Shown here piece after piece: positions 11,633-23,779 of a DNA stretch of 64,000 nucleotides (positions are counted from its first letter, which is position 1; every line of letters begins with the position of its first letter). Made by a program: the position numbers and the translations under genes. Under the pieces are notes generated by a model, which had not been told where the DNA came from, did not search any database, and was given only the letters and a program-made list of their open reading frames with translations. Source of the DNA: Zhengitettix transpicula. Taxonomy: Eukaryota; Arthropoda; Insecta; Orthoptera; Tetrigidae. The stretch lies in the NCBI GenBank assembly GCA_037074705.1, contig CM073594.1, positions 74,076,509 to 74,140,508 on the forward strand. The letters are read 5' to 3'.

Positions 11633-12579
11633 AATGGTGCTCGGACCTGCGACGCCTTGTAAATCCGTGACGTTAGTCGTAGATAATTTCCGAAACCATC
11701 TTAAGCTTTTATCACTTTCTGATACTAGACGAATAGTGATTGTGAGACTGCCTGTGTGTGTGTGTGTGTGTGCCTATAAATTAAGATATATGTTTTCTGA
11801 GTCTATAATGGTTCGTGTGTAAAAGTATTTTAATATTTTATACAAAAGTGACAGCATAAATACGTGCAATTGCATGCATGTTCTTGTGGAGAACCATAGT
11901 GTGAGGACCAACTGTAACAACACTTGTGAACCGAGGATTCATATCCTATACCGCAAATAATTGTGTCATCCTGAACTTTCACTGTGCTTCTTCGGCCTTT
12001 TTGGGTCCCGTTGAAACGTTGAGTTGAATGGCTGGAGTTGGTTGGTTGTTCGTCTTTCATTGCATAAGAAAGAGGCAGGTTTGTTGGCGCACAACCTTGG
12101 GGGCCTCCGCAAGGCTGCATTCTTCACCGAGACTTCAAGAAACCTGCCTCAAATCCACTCTCCATCCGTCTCCAACGTTGACTTGGTTTACCCTCCACCC
12201 AAGTCACAAGTGATATTTTCTTCTTCTTCCTCCGGCTGTTCCGCGGCCTCATTAAGGACGAGTCGACAGTGAATTGAGATTTGCCGTGTTCCTCACTCTT
12301 TTCTGATCTGTTTTGAAGAATTGTTGAGAGCGGTCGAGGAAACTGGGATGACGTAGCCGTGGCGTCATCGCACGTCTGTTATGTGGCCGTTCCGAAAAAC
12401 ACAGTAATAAGGTGGTGATATCAGTGAAATTTCGAAAATATTGAAGAATTTGCGTACAATTTTCGGTCATGGAAGTTGATTCAGACTAAATTACACGTTA
12501 CACGTAAATTCGTCTGTCTTTATATATGATTTTTGGAACATATTTGAACTTATCAAACATCGAAGATTTTCCCGGTGTT
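11633..12579. other. Unassigned sequence with a (GT)n run
   Basis: A GT microsatellite lies at about 11752-11771. Overlapping small frames near 11830-12272 on both strands are not recognisable. No gene is supported. Confidence 0.4.
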
Positions 12580-13751
12580 CGAGGGTGGTCTGAAAAGTTT
12601 CCGACCACAACGTAAAGATGGCAGCACTAGTAAACAAAAGATAGTGAATTTCGTTGTTCATCTGTTGACAGTTACTCACCAAAGTTTCAGCCATTTTGGA
12701 CGCGCAGTTGTTATGTAACATTCGTTTGAGTGAGTGAGTGATAAATCCAGTATCGAGCTGTATTAAATATTTCTTTTTTGAACGGCAATACGCCAACAAA
12801 AATCAGAGATGAGTATGGGGACACTGCACCATCATTTACCACAGTGAAATTTTGGGCAACTGAATTTAAACGTGGCCGTAAGAGCTTGGGAGACGATGAA
12901 CGTAGGCGACGTCCAAAAACTGCAACTACCGACGAAAACATCGCCAAAGTTCTTAAAATGGTGCTACACGACCGCTGCATTAAAGTGAGAGAGATAGCAG
13001 AGGTCATGAGAACGTGTTTGTCACATATTAAATCAACATTGAGGCATGAGAAAGCTGTCCGCGCGTTGGGTGCCGCGTTTGCTCACGTTAGACCAAAAAC
13101 GTGTTCGAATGAACATTTCCAACGCTCTGTTGGCGAAGTTAATTACTGTAGATGAAACATGGATACACCATTATACGCCCGAAAAAAAATACAGTCCAAA
13201 CAGTGGACTGCAAAGAGGGAACCGGCTCCAAAAAAAGCAAAAACTGTTTTTTCAGCTGGGAAAGTGATGGCTACTGTTTTTTTGGGATAGTCATGGAGTT
13301 ATTTTAATCGATTATCTTAAAAAAGGAAAAACCATTACAGGACCATCATTACTTGACAAGCTGAAGTCAGAAACGGCCTCATTTACAGAAAAAGAAAATC
13401 CTGTTTCACCAACACAACGCACTGTTTCACACCTCAGCGGTTGCCATGGCGAAAATACCACGAATTACGGTTTGAATTGCTTGACCATCCAGATCTAGCC
13501 CCAAGCGACTTCTTCTTCTTCCCTCAACTAAAAATTGCGCTCGTAGGACAGAGATTTTCGTCAAATGAAGAGGCAATCACCTTCGTGAACACTTATTTTG
13601 CAGAGAAAAACGCCGAGTACCTTTTTGGACGGGTTACAGAGATGGGAGCATCACTGGGAGATGTGTGGAGAGTTACAAGGAGACTATGTTGAAAAATAAA
13701 ATTAAAATATCTTCTATCATTGTTGGGTCGGAAACTTTTCAGACCACCCTC
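12580..13751 (+). mobile_element. Mariner element, dead copy 1 of family M1
   Basis: Inverted ends match over about 27 bp: CGAGGGTGGTCTGAAAAGTT at the left and its complement AACTTTTCAGACCACCCTC at the right, followed by TA. The left TA appears mutated to TT. Length of about 1.17 kb is usual for mariner. A related minus-strand copy lies at 41.6-42.8 kb. Confidence 0.9.
12778..13692 (+). pseudogene. Mariner transposase pseudogene (family M1, copy 1)
   Basis: Mariner transposases cut and paste the element at TA sites using a paired helix-turn-helix DNA-binding region and a DD34D catalytic triad. Here the binding region is read at 12778-13120 (TVKFWATEFKRGRKSLGDDE, then SHIKSTLRHEKAV). The first catalytic Asp is in DETWIHHYTPE at about 13150. 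The second is changed to His (HQHNALFHTSAVA, about 13408-13446). The third lies in DLAPSD near 13493. A 12-base deletion removes the four residues normally before DLAPSD, and frameshifts split the frame near 13120, 13265 and 13450. The protein cannot be active. Confidence 0.9.
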
Positions 13752-13753
13752 TA

Positions 13754-15332
13754 ATATTCTGGATAAACAGTGCACCATTGAAACGTCGTGGCTTAAGCTT
13801 CCAAGAACTGTTCATCCATATTTAAATGTGTTTCTTTACTATATGTAACACAACAGAAATGGTCCCAAACGTTAGGGATGATTTGTTTTTTCATTTTTCA
13901 TTGTAAACTACAGTGAATAAATTTATCCAGCCATTTTCCGTTATCTTATAGTGAATAAGGAATGAATAAGGAATCCATCCCTTCAAAATTCACTATATTG
14001 ACTTTCACTGAAGATGGCCGGGATCAGCCTGGGACTCTCTTCCAGGTAATTCCTTCATTCCAACCTGCAATAGTAGTTGTAGGTATTTAAAAATGATTTC
14101 TTCCCAACATCAGTCATTTTGCTACCATTATTTTATCTGTGGAATGATTATTAACGGATTTATAAAGTTTCATCCGTACTGCGCCTGTTCTACCAAGTTC
14201 ACCAGTGATTACTGGAATCAGTGGGTAATCAAGCGAGGCGTTAGAGGCTCTGCTTCATAAATACAAGGTAGCGTTTGGGTCACGGCTGGCTGAAGGATCC
14301 TCCGTCTCTGAGTGAGACAGTTCCAGGTGGTTGCTTCTCTAAAATACGGGAAGCTGCGTGTCAGGACAGGACACCTTCAACCTTGAACCTTCATGAAACT
14401 TACACACAGAGGGGTCGCGAATCACGAGGCTAAATATCCCCTCAATTAACTTATAACCAGGTCAGGGCGCCTGCAAATTCTGACTACAGAAGTGACAGCG
14501 TTAAATTTGTCTAACCAGCTAGTCCGCAGCCGGCAGTCAACATTTAGCGTCTCAGACTTCGTAAATATTCTCTCTGCTCCCCTGAACTTTCAATAAATAT
14601 CGCTGGTGGATGAGGAAGTCTTGAACGTTGGTTTGGTTTCATTAACCGGTAAATAAAATCTTTGTATTTCAACTTTAAGAATTATTAATTGAGTATCTGG
14701 TAAATGAAATATTTGTATTTAATCTTGAAGGATTATCAATTTAGTGTCACCGATTTTTAATTTAGTATTTTTTTAATATAACCACCACAGGTTTTCAGTC
14801 TCCAAAAATAATTTTATAACTCCAATACTGATAAATTTATAAATATTAAAACGAGGAGATTACGGCAGATAATTTCGACATACTGATCTATGAAAACAAA
14901 ATTAAACATTAAAAAATATTTACAAAAATTTCTCTATTTTTAAAATAAATTCATATAAAAAGGACCAATTATTTTAATATAAAAATAAATTTAATGTTGA
15001 CAAATTACATAATTATAATATTTTGTAAATGTTTTATAAAGCTATATTTTGTTTTTACAGATGATTATGCCAAAATTACCGGCCTTAAGATCCTTGTTTT
15101 TAATATAAATATAAAATTTTAATATTGGTGCTCTAAAATTATTTTTCGAGACCGATTATATAACAGAAATAAAATATTTGTTGTCAAACTAAGGCAAAGA
15201 AGCTAATCTTAAAAACTTACCCTGAATCAAAATAAATGGGGTGAAAAAAAGCAACCAAAGCTACTGTATTTTTATTGTAGCAGAGCGATGATTCATAATT
15301 TTAAATGCTTTGCTTGTTGGAAAAATACGAAG
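13754..15332. other. Unassigned AT-rich sequence
   Basis: No gene recognised. Two copies of a 50-bp word (GGTAAATRAAATMTTTGTATTT) start at 14649 and 14699, a small diverged direct repeat. The rest is AT-rich. Confidence 0.45.
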
Positions 15333-15990
15333 TTCCTTTTTTTCTTTTTCTTTTTATGGCAACAGGCTACATGAGGGTAATCCACGTTGGGCAACTCCCC
15401 TTTGATAGCATAGGGATTTGAAAGGGGGGATACGGAAGGGTAGAGGAAGGTAGCCAAGGGTTCACCAGGGCCCCCGGGCTATATTTTAAGGATCCTACCA
15501 GGCATTCGCCTAAAGAAATGCAGGCAAAACCCTAGAAAAAGCTGCATCAGGTAGGTCGGGCATTGGGTACTTGTCCCACGCCCTTCCGATAGCGGGAGAG
15601 GAGTTTGCTGTGGGGACGATGCATTCCCTTCTCCCTGCCTCGACCAGTTTAGGAGGCAGCTGGCCGACTATTCCAATGGGAATGGCGGACAACTCTTACC
15701 GTATGCCCAAGGTCTGTGACCCCGGAACATACACCTCTCAGAACAGGCCGAGGTGCCTCGGCTTGTGGGAACCTTAGTTCAAAAACGGAGAGAAAAAGGC
15801 ATCCCCAAAGGTAGCCCCTTCGTATCTCTCCTACAAGGTTCTGCCTGCGAGAGAACATCCCTCGCAGGTATTGTCTGCGAGAGAACAGCCCTCGCATACA
15901 CATTCTCGAAGTTTCTTGTCCTTCAGCGATATTTATTGCTCTTGGGAATGCAGGTGAAGGAGATAATTTTTTTTGAGTGGGCGTAGACTG
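15333..15990 (-). repeat. Poly-A-tailed retroposon family (copy B)
   Basis: T-rich run then GGCAACAGGCTACATGAGGG and the full series of family blocks, extending further than other copies to 15900, where the word CTGCGAGAGAACAYCCCTCGCA (inverted TGCGAG/CTCGCA) occurs twice. A second partial T-run with GGGCGTAGACTGTCA at 15968-15990 looks like the remnant of a neighbouring unit, so this too was a dimer. Orientation is inferred from the poly-T side. Confidence 0.65.
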
Positions 15991-17124
15991 TCAGCTGCGA
16001 GCGGACTTGTTGGTTAGATAACTTTAAATACTATAACACTGTCGGAACCCGATTTTTAAGATGGAGTGAGGAGTTTGAGAAGAGACTTACCTTAGCAGAC
16101 GCTGCTTAAGGCCTATTTGATCTAGTATGTCTCATGGTCATTCATTTTATTTAAAATCCTCAGTAGAACTTCGTCATTGTCTTGCAAACACCTTTATATC
16201 GTCAGAAAATCTGAGCATGTCCACGTTACACCCAAGTGCATCCGCAATATGCCGACGCACTCTAGCGCTAAATAAGAAGTTGCACTTCAAATCGAAGAGG
16301 AACGCAGTTGAGACGTGCAATCTTTTTTAGGGAGAGAAGTTTCGTGATAATGATGGACGGACGACGGTGAATGACTTTCTTGCTGAACAGTGGCGAACCT
16401 GGTGAAGCGCGACTAAAAGGAATTCGCTTCAGAGTGCCGCCACGGCTGTTGCGCCAGGAAACCTACGGCCTGAATTCCAGGCACACACACATACACCACT
16501 GGAGAATGTGAGTGACGCAACGAGCTGCTGGACCAAGTACTTACTCACTCAAGCTCTGTGCGGAGGAAAACAGAGAGGTTCATGTTACGACACTGGAAAT
16601 TAAAAATGATTCCCTTGTCTCTAGTTCATAGGAAGACTCGGAGGATGAATGATGCTATGAGAACTGAGTCTTGAGGCTGAAATGAGCTCGTAGATGAATC
16701 CCTAATCTCCAAGCTGTCAAGGTGACGCCTGTAATGAGTATCATATTCTAAAGTCCTTCCGGTGCTGCGACCCTGGCTGACCATCTGGACGTGGTTACTG
16801 TGTGTGAGGAGGTCATGCAGCGTGAAACGTTGCGACGCCAGAAACCTTCGAGATCTGCAAGAGACCGTGTCCGTCGTAGAAAGTGCGAAGAGGAATGTGA
16901 CTTCAACCAACAAACTGGCAACAGCTGGTCGGGCCTGGCCTAGTCCTTCTAGCAAAGTGCGGAAATTAAGAAAAATCTCTTTGTTGCGGACGAGCTGATC
17001 ATGATGGCTTTCTTCCTCTAATTCCTTCAATCCTCCTTAATTTCATTTTTTTCCCTCGTTATTGTCTCCCTCAATTTATTTTTTGCATAATTATTTCTTT
17101 TTCCCATTTATCCGAGTATTTCAA
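15991..17124. other. Unassigned sequence with an unrecognised 134-codon frame
   Basis: A minus-strand open frame at 16626-17030 (134 codons) is the longest here. It has no motif I recognise and no supporting splice or promoter context. A short (CA)n-like run lies near 16482-16496. No gene is supported. Confidence 0.35.
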
Positions 17125-17437
17125 TGAATGAACTACGTGGGGTGGACCGCAACACGATAATTTTAATATAATTTATTTTAATAAACTGAGGACGACACTT
17201 GAAAATAAAAATATAATATTCACAATACCGTGCCGGCGGATTTCTAATTTTATTTTCTGGCTGTGTCGCTGACTTGTGCCCCTTCTGTCGAGTTTATCAT
17301 CATTGGTCGGCGGGAGGGGGGGGGGAGGAAGGTGCATCCTCTCAACTCTCATGAGTTAGACCCGATTACCCTTGACTGTGGTATCCCCCAAATTCCTCCT
17401 TCAGATGTTTAAAATTTTGTATGTCCGTCTGCTAAAT
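17125..17437 (-). repeat. Older repeat R, right part of copy split by a LINE
   Basis: Read on the minus strand this matches 22330-22651, including TTTAGCAGACGGACATACAA, the block around GGGTCTAACTCATGAGAG, and the end near TGTTGCGGTYCACCCCA. It is separated from its other part (19250-19360) by the inserted LINE. Confidence 0.8.
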
Positions 17438-19250
17438 ATAGATAGATAGATAGATAGGTTTATTCACCATTAGCCCTCTAAGGAGGAAATAGGATTCGTC
17501 ACAAATGTACAGTAGATAAATTGCATATAAACTTATAATACACAAAAACACACACAAAAATTCATATCTGTTTATATTAGTCTAGTCACTACAATCATAC
17601 ACACTATTTTTAGGAAACACGCACACGACACAAATCACTTCCTGGTATTAATCTCCTGTCGCTAGGTACGGAGGGATGTCGTCATAGATATTTACTAAAA
17701 CAGAAAGCAGAGGCAGGAAAACAGAACCAAAAGGGGAAAACTGGACAAACTATTTACATATTTATAGCATATTCGGCAATTTTGTAGGCAAGGCAGTTCA
17801 ACGAATGTCAGACCGATTCAAAAATTCGTGTACGGAGTAATAAGTTCCATTGACAAGGTAAGTTTTACACTCCTTTACGAATAAGTTGTAGTTGTTGATG
17901 TTCTTTACATGATCAGGAAGGCTGTTAAATAGTGCGATACCGGAATAATGAACGCTAGACTCATAGAGACTGAGGCTGTGCTTGTCAGGCCTAAGAACTG
18001 AACGGTTTCTTGTGTCATAGCCATGATTGTCCCCGTTACTTGCAAAAAGGTTCATGTTGCGTTTAACAAATTTTAGTATTTCTAATATGTAAGCGCTAGG
18101 TAGAGTCAGAATATGAAGTCTTTTGAACAGCGGCCTGCAGCTTTCTCTAGCATCTGAATCTGATATAATTCTAATGGCTCGTTTTTGCAGTTTGAAGACA
18201 TCCACACTACGAGAACAATTGCCCCAGTTGGCAATACCGTAACACATATGTGAATGAAAGTAGGCAAAGTAGACTAGTGAAGCAGTTTTGGTATCAACTT
18301 GTTGCGTCAATAGTCTCAATGAGTAACAAACAGAACTAAGTTTGCGCACGAGGCGATCAATGTGCAAGTTCCATTTTAATTTACTGTCGACTTGCAAGCC
18401 GAGGAAAGTCGCATGATCTGAGAACTTATCCGTTACGATGTTGTTGGATTCTGTTGTAAAACGAACTAACTTAGTTTTCTGTACATTGAGTGTTAATTTA
18501 TTGGCGGCGAACCAAGTATTTAGGTCTCTAGATGCAGTCTCAATCTTCGCATTGAGATTATTTAAATCAATGTCCGTAATTAACAAATTAGTGTCATCTG
18601 CGTATAAGACAGATTTTATAGGGTCCATATATTCTGGAAGATCGTTAATATACAAAAGAAAAAGCAGGGGACCTAATATTGAGCCCTGAGGCACGCCACA
18701 AGCAATGCCTGACAAGTGCACCTCACCAGCTTTGTTTTTTAAGGCTACCTTCTGTTTCCGATTGTTGAGATAAGATTCAAAGAGTGCCAAAGCGTTGCCT
18801 CTGATCCCATAATATTCTAATTTTTGGAGGAGTATGCTGTGGTCTACAAGATCAAATGCCTTCGAGAGATCAGCAAAAATTCCGGCTACCTTCAGTTTTT
18901 CATCAAGGGAATTTTGTATACTCTGAATAAACTCGTACATAGCGGTGCTCGTGGATTTTTGTTTGAGGAAGCCGTGTTGAGCAGGAGTAATTACTTTATA
19001 CTTCGTCAAGAATTCAAGTAACTTTTTGTGTAAAATTTTTTCTAGTATTTTTGAAAATATCGGAAGTAGAGAAATTGGTCTGTAATTTGATGCGTCGGTG
19101 GGCGAACCCTTTTTGAAGATCGGAATAACTTTAGCAGATTTAAGAGAGTCGGGAAAAATGCCGGTAGAAAGACACGCGTTGAATATGATTTGAAGGGGAG
19201 TAGCTATGACTTCGGCACAGTAGTTCACGACTTTGCTTGAGATGCCATAT
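17438..19250 (-). mobile_element. 5'-truncated LINE inserted in repeat R
   Basis: Comparison with the uninterrupted copy of repeat R at 22179-22651 shows the foreign DNA lies between GCTAAAT and ATGCTTCC of the host repeat. On the minus strand it carries the 3' two thirds of a reverse transcriptase frame, a 3' untranslated region (17450-17797) and a simple (TCTA)n tail at 17438-17456. The tail and 5' truncation are typical of target-primed reverse transcription. ATATA stretches at both ends may be the target duplication but cannot be delimited in such AT-rich DNA. Confidence 0.85.
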
Positions 19251-19354
19251 ATATATGCTTCCAGAACTGGATTAGTTAGGCCTAATAATGTTGGTGTTGA
19301 CTTCATCTGTCCCAAAAGGGGCCACCATCCGGGCCCATCCAGCTGACCAAACAA
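17798..19354 (-). pseudogene. LINE reverse transcriptase, 5'-truncated but open frame
   Basis: A 518-codon frame whose residues from about 36 on form a non-LTR reverse transcriptase of the CR1/jockey group (exact clade uncertain). Motif A is FADLSKAFD (about 160-168), the GVPQGSILGP box is at 220-229 and the catalytic YADD at 251-254, all intact. A thumb and C-terminal region follows to the stop (ANWGNCSR, YDTRNRS, GIALFNSLPDHV). The endonuclease and first part of the RT fingers are missing. Residues 1-35 are translated from the host repeat R and not from the LINE, and the frame opens with a non-AUG codon, so the N-terminus is an accident of insertion. Absence of internal stops suggests a fairly young insertion. 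It cannot act alone without an endonuclease. Confidence 0.9.
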
Positions 19355-19360
19355 CAGCTT
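19250..19360 (-). repeat. Older repeat R, left part of split copy
   Basis: On the minus strand this reads GCTGTTGTTTGGTCAGCTGG at its start, as at 22181. Relative to the empty copy at 22.2 kb it lacks about 59 bp (22238-22297). Confidence 0.75.
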
Positions 19361-20340
19361 GTAAAGAATTATTGACCATTAAATAAATTTTTATATAATT
19401 TTATTACAGTTAAGCATGAATAACTATTATCTCAGGTACATGTGGTTTTAAATAGAAGAGATCTGCTGCCCGTACCAAATACGTACTGCTATTCTGTGTT
19501 GTGTTGCTTGCTGTAGCTCTCGTACCGACGTTTCCGTATCTCACAGCCGGCAGAACGGGTTAAGTGCAGTGATGACTTTAGCCAGGACCATTGCAAGGCG
19601 TCGACTCAGAGGTTGACCACTGGCTAAGGCATCGGCCTCCGGGATTGATTTCTGGCAAGCCGTCGTACTAAATTGTGTGGCTTCGATGAACTCTTCACTA
19701 ACAATTTGTGGCCCCTTTCTCACGACGATTCTGCCTAGGACTATATCAGAGACAACAACTTGAAAAAGTTTACAGCAGAACTCATGAGATTTGTAGATGG
19801 GTGACACTTGAAACGTATACACTTAACGCAATACGGAGCCTCTCATAATCACATCCACCAGCTGCGGTTAGCGCAGAACAACTGCTCCAGTTTCAAAAGC
19901 TTATCTCCGTTCCCTCCATTATAGCCTCCCATTCTTATACTTTTTTTCATTATTAGAAAACATCTCCGAAATGTCAGTTTCAGTGATTCTTCCATTGTTA
20001 CAAGCGTTCCGTAGTCAACAATGGCCAACTATTCAGTCATGTAGAGGCCAACAATCGAGACAGAACAAGAAAATTACTTGGATGGAAATATTTATCTACT
20101 CCACCCCCACGCACGTGCACGATTTCGAATTCTCCAAACCACAGCAAACAACACTTTCGATTTAAAGCAAAACTAAACCAAAACACACGCGTTACAAGCT
20201 TCCGCCTCCAAATAACAATAAATTGGAATATCATTTCCCTTTTATGTTAGTCTTTCAATAAATATTCCTGAGGATTAGAAATAAAATCCCTCTAAGTCAG
20301 CCTGCAGACAGTGATTTTTTATTAATTGATTTTGCAATAA
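19361..20340. other. Unassigned sequence
   Basis: A 93-codon minus frame at 19541-19822 is not recognisable. No gene, RNA or repeat is supported. Confidence 0.4.
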
Positions 20341-20349
20341 CTTTCGACA

Positions 20350-20402
20350 TTTTGTGGAAACGTCCGGCATTTTTAAATTCAAATTTACTTAATTTTATTT
20401 TA
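20350..20402 (+). repeat. Penelope-type tail repeat, first copy
   Basis: The words AACGTCCGGCATTTTTAAAT and TCAAATTTACTTA match 21318-21360, which follows the Penelope GIY-YIG remnant. It therefore looks like a detached 3' tail of the same family. Confidence 0.5.
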
Positions 20403-20939
20403 ACCACAACAGACATTAATTTTTTGTTTTCATTCTGTTTACGACCACGAGTCTCCTCCCCTGCATTTTTCCTAACATGTCCTCTATATTCAGTGCCAGC
20501 CTTTTCCTTTGATCCCTTAATACGAAAGAACTATTTTTTTCTTTCCCGCCGCCGCCATCGCGTTTGCCATGTATTTATTATTCCAGAGAGGGATTTATTT
20601 TCTTTCGTTGATTCTTTATTACCAGCCTGCCTGAAAGAAGCAACGGATCATATCTGAGATAAGCCGACCGTGGTGGAATATTTAATAGGATTGTCTCTGG
20701 ACACGCCACCTCACTTGGGTTTCCCAGAATCGAAGGAGGTCAATACTTTGTATATTCACGATCACACACGCACACAGACGCGCTCGGACGTAGTTGGCAC
20801 AAACTCTTCGTACGGGGTCGTCGACCCTCGTCGGGACGCGGACTTTGCGATCGAATAAAGGCCCCCGTGTAAATTTGTATCCTTCCTCGGTCCATGTTTT
20901 CTTTTTTAGTTGGTTATTTTAATGTTCAAAATTATTTTT

Positions 20940-21360
20940 TAGCTAGTACCGATCCTATTACTAAGTTTCCCACTACAAATGTTGTTTATAAAATTAAGTG
21001 TTCAAATTGTGATTTTTGATATATCGGTCAAACTAAAACAATTTAAAATACTAGGATTAAAGAACATGAATCTAATTTCAAAGTGTCATCTTGTCACCAA
21101 ATATTGTATAAAATTTAATCACGGTTTAGATTTTAACAACACATTTTCTGAAATGATGTATATTAAAAACCATACGAATACTGTTAATATTAAACATGAC
21201 ACAGAAAGTCTCATGAAGTTATTATGATGTTTTGGCTCTTAGTTTTTATCTTTCATTTATTTTATTGTTTAATTTCCGGTGTTAAGTTACTCGCCTTTTG
21301 GAAAAGACACGTCGTAACGTCCGGAATTTTTAAATTCAAATTTGCTTAGATTAAGATCCT
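20940..21360 (+). mobile_element. Penelope-like element remnant (GIY-YIG end)
   Basis: Translation across shifting frames gives NVVYKIKCSNCDF then YIGQTK, followed by IKEHESNFK and CIKFNHGLDF. This is the GIY-YIG nuclease domain found at the C-terminus of Penelope-like retroelements. Stops (for example in the codon before YIG) and an internal deletion relative to the better copy at 59.4-59.7 kb make it non-functional. A shared 3' tail (TCTTAGTTTTTATCTTT, then AACGTCCGGAATTTTT) follows the stop. Confidence 0.75.
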
Positions 21361-22178
21361 TTCTTCTTTAAGTTTGTCTGTATAAGGTCGTTTGTAACAT
21401 AATTAGAATGAAAACCACGAAGAATATCCTACGATTGTTCGGCAAGCAGCTTGTCCCACTCCTTCAACTGTGAGATTCACTGAAGAGGAACTAATCCATA
21501 CTACGCGTTTCGTCCCAAAGCCTCCTTGAGTATATTTCACCACGACGGATTCCTTTGACCTTCCAACCCCACAGTCTCGTAGCACAGGAATCTCTATTCG
21601 CTCCATTCTCATCACCATTCTTGACTGAATCGTGCCACGTAAAACTAAGAACCCGTCTTCGTGCCGTTTTTCACCTTTTCCCCTCCAAGTCCTTCCTATT
21701 AATTATCAACGTTTAACTCTTCTTTGTTGGCCTCGCGTGTTTCTCAGCCGCAAAAATGTTTTTTTCCTTGTTACCTTTCACTCATGTGTTGATGTTGCCG
21801 CTCCTTTTTTCTTTTGCGAGGAACCTTGGCTTCCTTTATGTCGCCGTGAGATAAATATTTACCGAAAAAAAATCACCATATTGAACTCGTTCTGTCTTCC
21901 ACTTAAATTCTACGAGCCAGACCATTACTCAGATTATCGCGTCCGTTCTCTTTACTGCAGGCAAAGTGGAGCTCCAGTTCCGCCGTCCGTGATGTTGCGT
22001 GCTGGTAATCGGTGGGGTTAGAAGAAGTGATGGGTTAATTATTAAATAATATTCGAAATGATTAGGAGAGTAGAGTCGAATTAATTCATTTTCCGATCTA
22101 ATTGAAGATAAATACCTGGTCAACGCCGTTCAATAATTATGATATGTAATGGTTGTAACGCGAGTTATTTGGACGCTG
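21361..22178. other. Unassigned sequence
   Basis: Frames at 21403-21618 (minus) and 21632-22021 (plus, 129 codons) carry no recognisable motif. No gene is supported. Confidence 0.4.
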
Positions 22179-22651
22179 AAGCTGTTGTTTGGTCAGCTGG
22201 ATGGTCCCGGAAGGTGGTTCCTTTTGGGACAGATGAAGAAACGGACAAAGGGCCCGCACACAAGAAGGCCATAAGGAGTGCCTGACAGCTACAAGTGAAC
22301 ACCAACATTATTAGTCCTAATTAATCCAGTTCCGGAAGCATACATTTAGCAGACGGACATACAAAATTTTAAACAACTGAAGTAGGAATTTGAGGGATAC
22401 CACAGTCAAGGGTAGTCGGGTCTAACTCATGAGAGTTGAGAGGGTGCACCTTTGCCCCCCGCCGACCAATGATGATGAACTCGACAGAACCAACACAAGT
22501 CAGCGACCCAGCCAGAAACAACAATTAGAAATCCGTCTGCACGGTATCGTGAATATTATATTTTTATTTCCAAGTATAGTAATGTCAGAGTCCTCAAAAT
22601 AAATTATATTAAAATTAACGTGTTGCGGTTCACCCCAAGTAGTTCATTCAG
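22179..22651 (+). repeat. Older repeat R, uninterrupted copy (empty LINE site)
   Basis: The 473-bp copy matches the two halves at 17125-17437 and 19250-19360 in reverse orientation. At 22340-22350 (GGAAGCATACATTTAGCAGA) it shows the site without the LINE. Its own class is unknown; no inverted ends or tail are evident. Confidence 0.75.
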
Positions 22652-22780
22652 CTTGAAATAAAGAGTCATTGTTTATAATTGTTTGATCGTTTCTTTTTTG
22701 TATTAATTCAATTTTTTTGCCAGTAAATTAATTAAATCTTTTTTATTGCACCCCAGTAAGTTAAAATATTACAAATATAT

Positions 22781-23773
22781 TGTAGTAATCAACTACAAAA
22801 TTAATTAAATGAAATTTCCCACGTTGGTGAAGCCAATTTTGTGGTATTTACAATTGTGTTTAAAATAAATCACTGCCCACAATAATGCATCAATTAAAAT
22901 TTAATTGGAAGGATAACAAATCAGAAATCTGTTTAAACTGACCAAACAATTAGTATATTGAATGCTCACAAATATTAAATTTACAGATAAATATTCAATG
23001 CCCTTTTACGACAGTCATAATATACAAACAACTTTTTACTCTTAATCTCAGGGTCTTGATCTGGGCCTTTTAAATAAAGAATATTATTACTCTATTTTAA
23101 AAAACAATCCAATTTCTGTGCCAATGCGCACTTGTGAATTTATTACAAATCAATATTTTTAATAGTAAAAAAAAATACGAAATCTGACAACTATCTTTAC
23201 GTTAACGTTTACAATTAATGAATTTTCAATTAGACTTACTGTTTTGTTGGTACCGGGTCAATCAATTTATACCTGGTTCCGGAACACTTTCACACACACT
23301 TTAATTTTTACAACAGGCCTTATTTTTTACAGAATCTAACACTTCACTTGAAAATTTGGCACATTTGTTGTAACTCGAACAGCTACAAATTCGTCAATGC
23401 GACCACGGTCCAACTCCTCCACGCTGATTTTGGTAAAGTTCAATCTGGACGAAAACGGCTGTTGCTTTGCAATATTTACTTATGCAAAACTTATATGAAT
23501 ATTTGACTTTACTGCTGCTCTATGTTTTGCAATACTTTTAATAATGCATTAACAGAGTAAAGTCTCTGCTCGAGTTTTAACTTTGGTTCCGTCCTAGACT
23601 GAATTCCATCGCCAACTAGCAACTTGTACCTCCGTCTCAGCGCGCCATGTCTACAATACCTTAGGCCTCGACTATTGACCATTCTTGTGTTTAATCTGTG
23701 TGTTCACCGATAACAATTCGATTTCAACAGTCCTCTTAATTATTTATTATCAATTGCCCTTTTAATTACTACA
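22781..23773 (-). mobile_element. TG...ACA element, family L copy a (possible solo LTR)
   Basis: About 1 kb, starting TGTAGTAAT and ending ACTACA inside TA-rich DNA; read on the minus strand. It shares with other copies a GTCAGATTTCGT block (near 23190), a CCCAG...GACCCTGAGA-like block (near 23055) and a TTGGCTTCACCAACGTGGG block near its 3' end. No protein is encoded. TG/CA ends, internal conserved blocks and a primer-site-like TGGC segment suggest an LTR, but no internal retrotransposon region was seen. Confidence 0.55.
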
Positions 23774-23779
23774 ATATAT

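Noticed and set aside
16626..17030. 134-codon minus frame
   Set aside because: No domain, splice context or repeat support.
21632..22021. 129-codon plus frame
   Set aside because: Low-information composition with no motif; overlaps other chance frames.
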